A stretch of DNA of 18,863 bases, taken from the NCBI GenBank assembly GCA_023389895.1, contig JAEWDX010000062.1, forward strand, positions 1 to 18,863, given 5' to 3'. This DNA comes from Bacillota bacterium (GTDB lineage: Bacteria > Bacillota > Bacilli > Bacillales > Cytobacillaceae). The notes beneath the pieces were generated by a model, which was not told the DNA's origin, made no database searches, and saw nothing but the letters and a program-made list of their open reading frames with translations. Made by a program: the position numbers and the translations under genes. The number at the start of each line of letters is the position of its first letter. Position 1 is the first letter of the stretch. Positions 1 through 6,895 of this stretch are shown one piece after another.

Positions 1-146
1 TATTATAACAGTGATTAGACCGCTCATAAAAAATGCTATGCAAAACAAGCGGTACAGCTAATTTTCTATAGTTTATTACTATTTCGAAATAATTCGATTT
101 TTAAGAACAGAAAAGCTTTTTTTGCTATAAAAAAATGCTTAGATTT
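1..146. other. Non-coding left edge
   Basis: AT-rich sequence with stop codons in all frames and no supported gene. Any gene to the left has ended or begins outside the window. A six-base inverted pair (ACCGCT/AGCGGT near 20-53) is too short and too widely spaced to interpret. Confidence 0.5.
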
Positions 147-213
147 AAAGAAAACTGCCTTCATCCTGTTGAACTTGGACGAAGGCTGCCTAGTGAAAAA
201 ACGACTAATCTAT
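147..213. repeat. 67-bp direct repeat, copy 1
   Basis: This copy matches 2149-2215 at 66 of 67 positions; the only difference is T/A just before GCCTTCATCC. It contains an inverted pair, GCCTTCATCC (157-166) and GGACGAAGGC (177-186), around a 10-nt loop. Read on the minus strand the stem is fully paired (one G-U) and is followed by a T-rich run, so it has the form of an intrinsic terminator pointing left. No minus-strand gene lies immediately to its right, so this copy looks displaced or duplicated. Together the two copies bracket the permease pair. Confidence 0.9.
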
Positions 214-271
214 TTACCTATCTACTAACCAGGGAAGAAAATGATGTATTTTCAGAAAAATAAAAAAACTA

Positions 272-301
272 TTTACAAATTATTCGAAAAAAAGCAATAA
301 T
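272..301 (+). promoter_or_regulatory. Possible promoter of the permease pair
   Basis: TTTACA at 272-277 and AATAAT at 296-301 are 18 bp apart and lie about 45 bp before the first permease start. Both boxes are imperfect matches to the sigma-A consensus, so this is a weak candidate. The rest of 214-347 shows nothing else. Confidence 0.3.
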
Positions 302-347
302 TAGATGAGAAGAAGATGAATCCCTAAAATAAGGTAGGAATTAGCAA

Positions 348-1226
348 ATGAAATATCTTAAGTTTTTCCTCATTCAGGCTGCTAGTATAGGCTTACTGCT
401 TTTCCTTGCTGCCCTGCCGTTACATTTATACAACCTAGATGGAATGGTGATTTCCCAGCCTTTTGAAATTCCTCATGAAATTAAAAATTTTCTTGCTGGA
501 TTATTAAATGGTGAAGCTTATTTTTATATGCAAGGATATAGAAAGAGATTTTTATTAAGCGATCTTGCTAGTTTCTTTTTTTCCTCTTATTTTTATTTGA
601 CGATTTCTCTGCTTATCGTCATTATTTTATCTTTAATTTTTGGGATTTGGTTTTGGAAAAAAAGTGCGAAATGGGTTGCTTCCATCTTAGGATTCATCGG
701 AATTATTCCTGATTTTATTCTTGTTCTTTTACTTCAATTATTAGTTACTTATATTTATAAACAGACAGGAGTCAAAGTAGTAAAGGTTGCTTCATTAACA
801 ATGGACGATCCAGCTATTTTTTTGCCGATATTTACTCTATCAATATTGCCTTTATTTTATTTGATACGGACATTAAATGATAAAACGTATGAGGTTTTAA
901 CAGAGGATTATATTTTAACGGCAAAAGCCAAAGGATTAACGAAGAGATATATTTATTTGAACCATGTAACAAGCAATGTCCTTCCTTTTTTAAAAGCAGA
1001 CTTGTATAAAATTGTTGGCATGTCTCTTAGCAACCTATTTATTATCGAGTATTTATACAATACAAGAGGACTAACTGATGTTCTATTCGAGTATCCAAAA
1101 AACTTTGGTTATCAATATAATTTAGTTGTGATTACACTGTTATCCTTCTTTCTATTGTACATTGGTACTCTATTTACGATTAAATTCTTTATCTTTTTAA
1201 TTGAGAGGATTTTCATAAATGGGTAA
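348..1226 (+). CDS. Oligopeptide-type ABC transporter permease (OppB/DppB-like)
   Basis: Inner-membrane subunit of an ABC importer of the peptide/nickel class. The 292 residues contain about six hydrophobic segments (near 5-27, 78-104, 110-136, 157-174, 222-240, 260-285). The cytoplasmic EAA loop, which docks the ATPase, is visible near residues 184-209 (EDYILTAKAKGLTKRYIYLN, then VTSNVLP). The length is a little under the usual 300-340. AAGG/GGA sequences lie 8-15 nt before the ATG, so the ribosome site is modest. The gene overlaps the second permease by 8 bp, so the two are translated together and probably form a heterodimer. No binding protein or ATPase gene accompanies them here; either it lies left of the window or ATPases are shared. 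The substrate is not evident from the sequence. Confidence 0.8.
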   Translation: MKYLKFFLIQAASIGLLLFLAALPLHLYNLDGMVISQPFEIPHEIKNFLAGLLNGEAYFYMQGYRKRFLLSDLASFFFSSYFYLTISLLIVIILSLIFGIWFWKKSAKWVASILGFIGIIPDFILVLLLQLLVTYIYKQTGVKVVKVASLTMDDPAIFLPIFTLSILPLFYLIRTLNDKTYEVLTEDYILTAKAKGLTKRYIYLNHVTSNVLPFLKADLYKIVGMSLSNLFIIEYLYNTRGLTDVLFEYPKNFGYQYNLVVITLLSFFLLYIGTLFTIKFFIFLIERIFING

Positions 1227-2148
1227 GCTAAATTTAAAGCTAATTATTGGATTCATTATGATCTGTTTTTTCTTATTAATTGCTGTTTTTGGTCCTAATT
1301 TATCTCCTTATAAAGTAGACGAACTAGCAAAAGTTCAATTAATCTCTACCGAAGAAGGAGGAAAGTTATCCGCTCCGCCATTTCCACCTTCAAAGGAACA
1401 TATCTTTGGAACAGATCAATGGGGTTATGATATTTTGACGCTGCTATTGTACGGTGCGAAACATACTATTTTCACAGTAATAGTAGTAGCATTATTAAGA
1501 GTCTTAATTGGCGGGATAACAGGAGTATTCATAGCGTTGCATAAAAATCCACTAAGTACTCCAACTGAAAATATTAAGATAAAAATCAATATTTTTAGCA
1601 GCTTTCCAGTATTTATTGTTCTTTATTTTATTTTGATCAGGATAAACATCGAACCAGTTTTGAACCCACTCACATTAAATCTCATTGTTGGAAGCTTAAT
1701 GGTTATTTTAGGTGTAATGAGTGTATATGATAATGTTTATAGTAAAGCAATTGAGGTACAAAAAAATTTATTTGTAACGGCTTCCCAAACATTGGGAGGA
1801 ACGAGATTTCATATCGCAAAAAAACATATCCTTCCTAGTCTTAAGAGTCAAATCTTAATAATTTTTATGAATGAAGTTATTCAAGTGCTTCATTTGATTG
1901 GTCAACTAGGAATCTTTAATTTGTTCTTAGGCGGTACTTTTCTTCGGATGGACCCACCTGTTTTTATTTCAATTACGAAAGAATGGGCTGGGCTAATTGG
2001 ACAGTTTCGTTCAACTGTTTATTATCATCAATGGATACTCATCTTCCCATTATTAAGTTACTTATTATTGCTTTTGTCTTTTTATCTAGTTTCACAGGGC
2101 GTCATTCAACAAGAAAAAATAAAGCAAAGAAAGAACCCCATTTTATAG
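1219..2148 (+). CDS. Oligopeptide-type ABC transporter permease (OppC/DppC-like)
   Basis: Partner permease of the preceding gene, 309 aa. The N-terminal segment (residues 8-30) is followed by an extracytoplasmic stretch with HIFGTDQWGYDIL near 60-73, the signature region of OppC-type subunits. More membrane segments and an EAA-type loop follow (EVQKNLFVTASQTLGGTRFH near 178-197, then KKHILPSL). The start ATG overlaps the end of the first permease by 8 bp and has GAGAGG about 10 nt upstream, which indicates translational coupling. It ends two bases before the second copy of the 67-bp repeat. The family assignment is secure, but substrate specificity cannot be read. The pair resembles divergent Bacillus permeases that are annotated only as ABC transporter permease subunits. 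Confidence 0.8.
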   Translation: MGKLNLKLIIGFIMICFFLLIAVFGPNLSPYKVDELAKVQLISTEEGGKLSAPPFPPSKEHIFGTDQWGYDILTLLLYGAKHTIFTVIVVALLRVLIGGITGVFIALHKNPLSTPTENIKIKINIFSSFPVFIVLYFILIRINIEPVLNPLTLNLIVGSLMVILGVMSVYDNVYSKAIEVQKNLFVTASQTLGGTRFHIAKKHILPSLKSQILIIFMNEVIQVLHLIGQLGIFNLFLGGTFLRMDPPVFISITKEWAGLIGQFRSTVYYHQWILIFPLLSYLLLLLSFYLVSQGVIQQEKIKQRKNPIL

Positions 2149-2215
2149 AAAGAAAACAGCCTTCATCCTGTTGAACTTGGACGAAGGCTGCCTAGTGAAA
2201 AAACGACTAATCTAT
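2149..2215. repeat. 67-bp direct repeat, copy 2
   Basis: Second copy of the repeat at 147-213 (66/67 identical). It fills the space between the converging permease and ridA stop codons. The central inverted pair is GCCTTCATCC (2159-2168) and GGACGAAGGC (2179-2188). Confidence 0.9.
2151..2188 (-). terminator. Rho-independent terminator of the first ridA gene
   Basis: On the minus strand this is a 10-bp GC-rich stem (one G-U pair) with a 10-nt loop, followed by TGTTTTCTTTCT. It lies about 38 bp after the ridA stop codon. On the plus strand the same hairpin has an A-C mismatch and no T-run, so it is a poorer terminator for the permease pair. Confidence 0.7.
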
Positions 2216-2225
2216 CATGGAAAAG

Positions 2226-2606
2226 TTAGCGTTTTTTAGCGATCATTTCGATTTCTACATCTGCATTAAGTGGTAGTGCTAAAACCGCTATACATGTCCT
2301 AGCAGGATAGGGAGCGGAAAACTGTGTTTTATAGACTTCATTCATTGCAGAAAAATTATTCATATCCGTTAAATAGACGTTTACTTTAACTACATCATCT
2401 GGTGTAAGATTCGCTGCTTCTAATACCTCAAATAGATTGATAAAGCACTGCTTTGTTTGTGCTTGAATATCACCTTTCATATTCTCTACTGAAACTGAGT
2501 TCATTGCCGTTTGACCTGAGAAGTATACGAATTCTCCCGCATCTACTGCATCTGAATAAGGTCCAGAAGCAACCGTCCCCTTTGCAGCATAAATCTTTCT
2601 AGTCAT
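2226..2606 (-). CDS. ridA: RidA family 2-iminobutanoate/2-iminopropanoate deaminase
   Basis: Small cytosolic enzyme that hydrolyses reactive enamine/imine intermediates released by PLP enzymes, protecting other PLP enzymes from damage. I place the start at the second in-frame ATG (2606): GAGGAGG is separated from it by 6 nt, whereas it abuts the ATG at 2612. That gives 126 aa, the normal family length. Family features seen are GPYSDAV near 15-21, the SGQ turn at 30-32, the substrate-binding Arg in PARTC (Arg103) and the Glu 15 residues later (Glu118), as in the Escherichia coli protein. It stands alone with its own terminator. A TATAAT box on the minus strand (2640-2645) is a plausible -10. 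A second, divergent ridA is at 17286. Confidence 0.9.
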   Translation of the reverse strand: MTRKIYAAKGTVASGPYSDAVDAGEFVYFSGQTAMNSVSVENMKGDIQAQTKQCFINLFEVLEAANLTPDDVVKVNVYLTDMNNFSAMNEVYKTQFSAPYPARTCIAVLALPLNADVEIEMIAKKR

Positions 2607-2639
2607 AAACATCCTCCTCTATATAAAAATTAAGCTCAA

Positions 2640-2645
2640 ATTATA
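2640..2645 (-). promoter_or_regulatory. Likely -10 box of ridA
   Basis: Perfect TATAAT on the minus strand, about 34 bp upstream of the ridA start. No good -35 box is seen 17 bp upstream, so the promoter is only partly supported. Confidence 0.4.
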
Positions 2646-2729
2646 GTATAACAATTAATTTACTTAAGAAATTACTCATAAATAAATTGAAGGAGTGAAA
2701 TAGAAACACAAATAATACGCGGCTTAAAG

Positions 2730-3368
2730 TTAAGCTGTTTTCTTTCCCTTTTTCTCCATTTTTTCCCGCTTGTTATTTTCTATGTATCGAGCAATGAAAG
2801 CACCCACTACTAAAGACCAAACCGGAGCACTTACACTTAATATTGTAATATTTGATAAAGCAATAATAAAGGCAAATGCAACACTTATTTTAATTGATTG
2901 CTTTGAGAAGCTTTGATGTAAGTTATTTCCGAACACACCAAGAAGAGAAAATCCAACAATTATCGAAATGAATTCCTTCGGTAAAGCTTGAATAAGTGGA
3001 ACGAGTTTCCATGAAAATAGACCAAATATCAAGAGAAGAAAACCGATAAGTAGCATGAATACCCCGGAAACAATATAAGCCCCTATCAATTCATTAAAAG
3101 TAAACTGAGACGTCTTCGTTGCTAGAAAGGCAACACCCGTAAGCGTATTCCCGCCTACGATCGGAATCCGATAATATAAAGGGAGAATGAGCCCGAATAA
3201 TCCGCCAAACACATAGACAGCAAATAACCATAAAACCGTCTGTGCCGTCGTAAAGTTTCCGTTTGACGATGCTTCCAATATAAGAGCAGTTGGTCCAGTA
3301 ATAATGAATATTCCCGCCACAATTCCAGCCGCGATATTTTTATGATTTAAATCCTTTAAAGGAAACGT
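2730..3368 (-). pseudogene. BenE-family (benzoate/H+ symporter) transporter, internally deleted and lacking a start
   Basis: Remnant of an integral membrane transporter. From a GTG at 3320 only 196 residues remain, against about 390 for BenE/YdcO proteins. Residues 1-110 match the N-terminal half of the family (TGPTALILEA, TTAQTVLWLF, YYRIPIVGGNTLTGVAF, FNELIGAYIVSG). Residues from about 112 (QALPKEFISIIVGFSLLGVF) match the far C-terminal end, so roughly 180-200 central residues have been removed in frame. The reading frame continues upstream of the GTG for 16 codons to an ACG at 3366-3368, where an ATG would be expected: a GGAGAGG ribosome site lies just before it. This suggests loss of the start codon as well. 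The residual GTG has no good ribosome site. A non-functional relic is most likely. Confidence 0.7.
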
Positions 3369-3503
3369 ATTTCCTCTCCATCGATTGCATGACTGAATCT
3401 ACGGAATTCTTCTTCCAGTGGCACGATTCTTACAGTTACAGAACAATGAGGTACATTTTTCAAATAGTGCTTATATTATAGGATAAAATCCTTCTAAAAC
3501 ATG

Positions 3504-3524
3504 GGATGGTTCTCGTATTTCCCT
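3504..3524 (+). repeat. Fragment of a dispersed repeat related to 6645-6711
   Basis: These 21 bases match the reverse complement of 6691-6711 at 18 of 21 positions (core GGAYGGTTC followed by GTATTTCCCT). A degenerate partner arm (AAACCGGCC, 3588-3596) follows about 75 bp later. The remainder of 3369-3611 shows no gene. Confidence 0.5.
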
Positions 3525-3611
3525 GTTGTACGGCGTCGTTCGTTAGAAACTCCTACAATAATGACATTGATAAACGGGGAAACTTCCAAACCGGCCCTCT
3601 GTTTCTTTTAA

Positions 3612-5831
3612 CTAAATCTGTTTTAACAAGTATTCACACACTTTACTCGAACGTAGCCTAGCCGCTACAAAAGGAGGCTTGACTCCTCTGGCGCCTTCAA
3701 GTGGAAGCCCAAGCCACAGAACTTTCTCGTCAATGATCACAAACGGAAAGGGAAAGCTCTCATCCAGCCAGATGTCGCACTCGCTCCACTTTTCTTTTGA
3801 AATAACGGTCAATTTTACACCTTTTCCTCTATTTAATAACGGCTTAGCCCATTCCTCCGTTAACATACTCTCCTCCGGCAAGGAGATGGTGATCGATGAT
3901 TTTGCCAAGCTCAAATCCTGAAAAACAGCTGTCAATTTCCGCGCATGTATCCAGCTTAATTGCGGGTGTTGATTGCGAATCCATGAACCAATTTCTTTCG
4001 TTGTTATTGCTTGCTTGTTCCGAACTTGATAGTCAACAAGTTGACGTAGTGTTTTTCTTGGATAAAGATGATTTTCGACAAAATTTCTGTTACTGACGTG
4101 AAGAAATTTTCCTTTCGTTCTCGTAATGGCAACATTAATCAAACGTTCACTTTCCTTGCCAGTCAATAGCATACCAGCTCGAGCTTGCGGGGCGCTATCG
4201 ACAGTATCAAATATCATGACATCCCGCTCACTCCCCTGAAACCTGTGAACCGTCGCCGCAATAATATCCGCTTGACTGCGTTCATTCACATAAATCTCTT
4301 CAAGAAGCATCTCCATTAAATTAGCCTGAGCACGGTATGGTGTCACATACCCGATGGATTTCGCTCCACTTAAAGTTGCTTCATGTATTAATTGAAAGGA
4401 AAGCAAAAGCTGCCAGAGATTAAAGCGAGAATTGGTTGCTTTATCACTTATACAATGTAAGCCTGTAAAACTCGTATCCACAAGCACAGCAGCTTGTTCA
4501 TTAAAGGGAGCTAGGCTCACGATGTTATCTCTGCTTATATAGACACTTTCGTGATCGCCAACTAATGAATGATAAATATACCGATTCGTAAAAGCGGAAA
4601 TATCTGGATGCATCCTGCGCTGCTCTTTCAACAAAAAAAGCTGTGAATGAAGCTTTTCTTCACTTAACTCTTCCACCACTCCTGCCTTATGAAACACATC
4701 CTCTTTCAGCCATTTAGCGACAAGCTGATCCCGACTCGAAGCAATTGGAGGTAATTGCTTGAAGTCACCGCAAATAATGACGCGCTTTCCTAAAGCTGCG
4801 GCAAAAGCAGCCTGCGGTACATAGGCCATACTTGCTTCATCAAGGATAACGAGGTCATAACTCTGTTCATAAATAGTGCTGTCACTAGCTGCCTTCGCTA
4901 ACGTCGTACCGACAATGAATGCATCTTGTACTAATTGAAGCTCTTTTTTCCGAACCTTTTCTAGTAGCCTAGCAATTTTTCTTTCTAGTTCCAATAAATG
5001 AGCCGAATCTCGTTTACTAAAGGAATGAGCCAAATCTTGCTTTAAGTGGCGCCTTTCCTCCACTAATTTCTCTCTATCACCAGCAAGCTGAGGGTCCTGC
5101 TTTTCAATCAGCAGATTTGTCGTAATTTCATGATGGGCTGAGAGAGTTTCTCCAATGTTGCCACCGTAGCGAAGCACATCTCCTGCTTGGAATCGCTTTT
5201 TCTTTTTAATAAAATTAGTCAGTTCCCCCATCAAGACATCGACAGCTTGATTGCTGTGCGACAAAATTAATACTTTTTTCTTCTGAAAATATTTATTCGC
5301 TGCCGTTCTTGCCAAAGTATATGTTTTTCCAGTACCTGGTGGGCCCCAGACGAATGTGACTGGATTATATTTGGAGCGCAAAATCAATTCGTGAATATTG
5401 CTCTTAATTTTTTCCTCAGGATGTTTCGTTTCCATCGGAGGATTCATCAATCGCTTCACTCTTAGTCGCTTTTGTTTACTTTTTTTGATTTCATCCAAGC
5501 GTTCAATCAGTTGTTCAAGCAATTCCCATGGATCATGAAGCAAATACGCATCTGGGATGAGATCACCAAAATTTTGCTCCAGGGCAAGAATCATTCCCCT
5601 GCCCTCAGAGGAAAGCACCTTTCCACTACTTTTCATCTTTCCCCATTCCAATTTTATCGAAGAACCAACAGGGATTCTTAATGAAATCGTTGTATCAAAA
5701 TAATAGCTATATGAGCCATCGTTTGATAATAGCCTTCCATTTATGACAGAATAGCGGCTCCCGCCAAACTTTTTTAAATGATTAATTTCCTGCTGCAAGG
5801 CTTGCTGCCATTCTTTAATATATGTTTTCAT
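3612..5831 (-). CDS. UPF1/DNA2-like superfamily 1 helicase with C-terminal PLD-like region
   Basis: Predicted ATP-dependent nucleic-acid helicase, 739 aa. Residues 1-150 are an N-terminal region without a recognised motif. The SF1B motifs follow in order: Walker A GPPGTGKT (163-170), LSHSNQAVDVL (190-200), Walker B DEAS (331-334), motif III GDFKQLPP (355-362), QRRMHP (404-409), TVHRFQGSERD (527-537) and NVAITRTK (566-573). A charged stretch at 250-300 looks helical or coiled-coil, as in IGHMBP2/DNA2-like proteins. The last 120 residues (IDEKVLWLGLP at 700-710) resemble a degenerate phospholipase-D-like fold, but no HKD motif is seen. AAGGGG stands 6 nt before the ATG, and a TATAAT lies at 5891-5896 (minus). 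All helicase motifs are intact, so it is probably active; its cellular role is not known from sequence. A scrambled relic of a relative lies at 13992-14328. Confidence 0.85.
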   Translation of the reverse strand: MKTYIKEWQQALQQEINHLKKFGGSRYSVINGRLLSNDGSYSYYFDTTISLRIPVGSSIKLEWGKMKSSGKVLSSEGRGMILALEQNFGDLIPDAYLLHDPWELLEQLIERLDEIKKSKQKRLRVKRLMNPPMETKHPEEKIKSNIHELILRSKYNPVTFVWGPPGTGKTYTLARTAANKYFQKKKVLILSHSNQAVDVLMGELTNFIKKKKRFQAGDVLRYGGNIGETLSAHHEITTNLLIEKQDPQLAGDREKLVEERRHLKQDLAHSFSKRDSAHLLELERKIARLLEKVRKKELQLVQDAFIVGTTLAKAASDSTIYEQSYDLVILDEASMAYVPQAAFAAALGKRVIICGDFKQLPPIASSRDQLVAKWLKEDVFHKAGVVEELSEEKLHSQLFLLKEQRRMHPDISAFTNRYIYHSLVGDHESVYISRDNIVSLAPFNEQAAVLVDTSFTGLHCISDKATNSRFNLWQLLLSFQLIHEATLSGAKSIGYVTPYRAQANLMEMLLEEIYVNERSQADIIAATVHRFQGSERDVMIFDTVDSAPQARAGMLLTGKESERLINVAITRTKGKFLHVSNRNFVENHLYPRKTLRQLVDYQVRNKQAITTKEIGSWIRNQHPQLSWIHARKLTAVFQDLSLAKSSITISLPEESMLTEEWAKPLLNRGKGVKLTVISKEKWSECDIWLDESFPFPFVIIDEKVLWLGLPLEGARGVKPPFVAARLRSSKVCEYLLKQI

Positions 5832-5944
5832 TTATTTCCCCTTGTTATGAACTGTTTCAAATAAAACTAGTTACTTACCTACTGACGGTTATTATACATT
5901 AAAATAGGTACCCAATCCGGACAGGCTTATCCAAATAATCCATC

Positions 5945-5965
5945 TCTTAAGAAATTCTTAAGAAA
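5945..5965 (+). promoter_or_regulatory. 11-bp-period direct repeat, probable response-regulator operator
   Basis: TCTTAAGAAA occurs at 5945-5954 and again at 5956-5965, exactly 11 bp apart, one helical turn. The core is also a perfect 17-bp palindrome (5946-5962). Tandem sites one turn apart are typical for OmpR/PhoB-family regulators. It lies about 90 bp upstream of a relic carrying just such a DNA-binding domain, so it is probably the old autoregulatory site. Confidence 0.5.
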
Positions 5966-6052
5966 ACTATCCATAAATTCATAAGATCTATCCACTACTA
6001 TTAACGATAGGAGCAAGCAGAAAGCTTAAATCTTATGAGAGGAGGATTTTTT

Positions 6053-6304
6053 TTGAGCAATCATTACTTGTTATTATTACAAGCTTTTATCCGAAAACCA
6101 AAGAAAACTGGCAGTGTATGGCCAAGTTCTAAGTTTTTGGCGCAAAAAATGGTTGGACCAGTGGCATGGAATGAGCCATCCTTTAGCCCGGAAAATACTG
6201 TCGCCGTCCATATTAGAAAAATTAGAGAGAAAATTGAAATCAATCCGAAGGAACCGAAATATTTAAAGGCGGTGTGGGGAAAAAAGCAGTCGATAACGAA
6301 TTAA
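6053..6304 (+). pseudogene. Fused relic: methyltransferase N-terminus joined to response-regulator DNA-binding C-terminus
   Basis: An open frame of 83 codons made from two unrelated genes. A TTG at 6053 is preceded by AGAGGAGG with 7-nt spacing and is the natural start, rather than the ATG inside that ribosome site at 6035. Residues 1-36 (LLLLQAFIRKPKKTGSVWPS, then SKFLAQKMV) match the start of PmtA-like phospholipid N-methyltransferase or rRNA-methylase-type SAM enzymes. From about residue 38 (NEPSFSPENTVAVHIRKIRE) it matches the winged-helix recognition region of an OmpR-family response regulator, ending KYLKAVWG where GYKI would normally follow. A deletion removed the rest of the methyltransferase and the receiver domain. 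It has no SAM-binding motif and no receiver, so the product is probably useless even if made. Confidence 0.75.
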
Positions 6305-6590
6305 AAAGCGAGCGGCTAAAAACGGAGCTCATTACAAACGTATCCCATGATATTCGAACACCTTTAACATCGATTATTACGTACGTTGATTTATTAAAGA
6401 AAGAAACATTACAGCCAATGAATTAATGGAACGGTTTAAAAGAGGCGATGAATCAAGGAACAGTCAAGGCAGCGGACTAGGTCTATCGATTGCAAAAAGC
6501 TTAATTGAGGCACAAAAAGGAATATTCGCCATCCAAATTGATGGAGACCTCTTTAAAGCTCAGATTATGATGCCTAAATATAATACATAA
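6286..6590 (+). pseudogene. Histidine kinase relic (H-box and G-box pieces)
   Basis: Two fragments of a sensor kinase in different frames. The first (6286-6426) reads AVDNELKSERLKTELITNVS followed by HDIRTPLTSIITYVDLLK, the phospho-accepting His box, and stops soon after KKETLQP. The second begins about 6417 in another frame with NELMERFKRGDESRNSQGSG, then LGLSIAKSLIEAQKG, and runs to TAA at 6588-6590. This is the end of the ATP-binding domain with its GSGLGL box. The sensor/transmembrane part and most of the catalytic domain are missing, and the two pieces are joined at about 6417-6420. It follows directly on the response-regulator relic, matching the usual regulator-kinase order. Non-functional. 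Confidence 0.85.
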
Positions 6591-6644
6591 GTAGCTAAGC
6601 AATGAAAAAACTTTAACTTCTTCCGCATGAAGAAGAATGTATAT

Positions 6645-6711
6645 GGGGACGGTTCTCTCTTAAATTAGAGAAAATCTGTTATTTCGAAGTAGGGAAATAC
6701 AGGAACCGTCC
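6645..6711. repeat. Small inverted-repeat element (REP/MITE-like)
   Basis: GGACGGTTC at 6647-6655 pairs exactly with GAACCGTCC at 6703-6711. The arms enclose about 47 bp with no coding capacity. Short palindromic units with GGGACGGTTC-type arms are common between genes in Bacillaceae and are often attributed to RAYT-type transposases; that attribution comes from memory. The right part recurs, reversed, at 3504-3524. Confidence 0.6.
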
Positions 6712-6853
6712 TGACCTTTTAAGCCTGACAATTTTTCAAAAAACTCTCATTACTAACTTTCACCTGGAAACAAAACTGCAATAATAACGATAAAATTATC
6801 CATTTGTTTGAAATAAATTTGAAACTTCTTAATAACTATTCTTGAATATGATA

Positions 6854-6874
6854 TCAATTTCTACATCCGCATTA
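6854..6874 (-). pseudogene. Short ridA C-terminal scrap
   Basis: These 21 bases match 19 of 21 of ridA positions 2248-2268. On the minus strand the extended stretch reads AGNADVEIDIIF, equivalent to LNADVEIEMIA of the intact protein. No further similarity is seen on either side, so this is a deletion remnant at most. Confidence 0.4.
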
Positions 6875-6895
6875 CCTGCAAATCCTTACATACTC

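Larger units (their letters stand above)
6591..6895. other. Intergenic relic region
   Basis: No gene is seen. It holds a short hairpin CTTCTTC/GAAGAAG (6617-6635, no T-run), a 65-bp inverted-repeat element (6645-6711) and a scrap matching the C-terminal part of ridA (6854-6874). Confidence 0.6.

Noticed and set aside
20..53. ACCGCT/AGCGGT inverted pair at the left edge
   Set aside because: Only six bases with a long spacer, readily found by chance.
147..213. The 67-bp repeats as a two-unit CRISPR array
   Set aside because: Only two copies 2 kb apart with genes between them; the internal hairpin fits a terminator.
1983..2174. A 63-codon frame overlapping the end of the second permease
   Set aside because: Out-of-frame shadow running into the repeat, with no ribosome site.
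3679..4096. Plus-strand frames opposite the helicase
   Set aside because: They are shadows of the helicase gene; the codon pattern follows the minus-strand gene.
6617..6635. CTTCTTC/GAAGAAG hairpin as terminator of the kinase relic
   Set aside because: No T-run follows on either strand.
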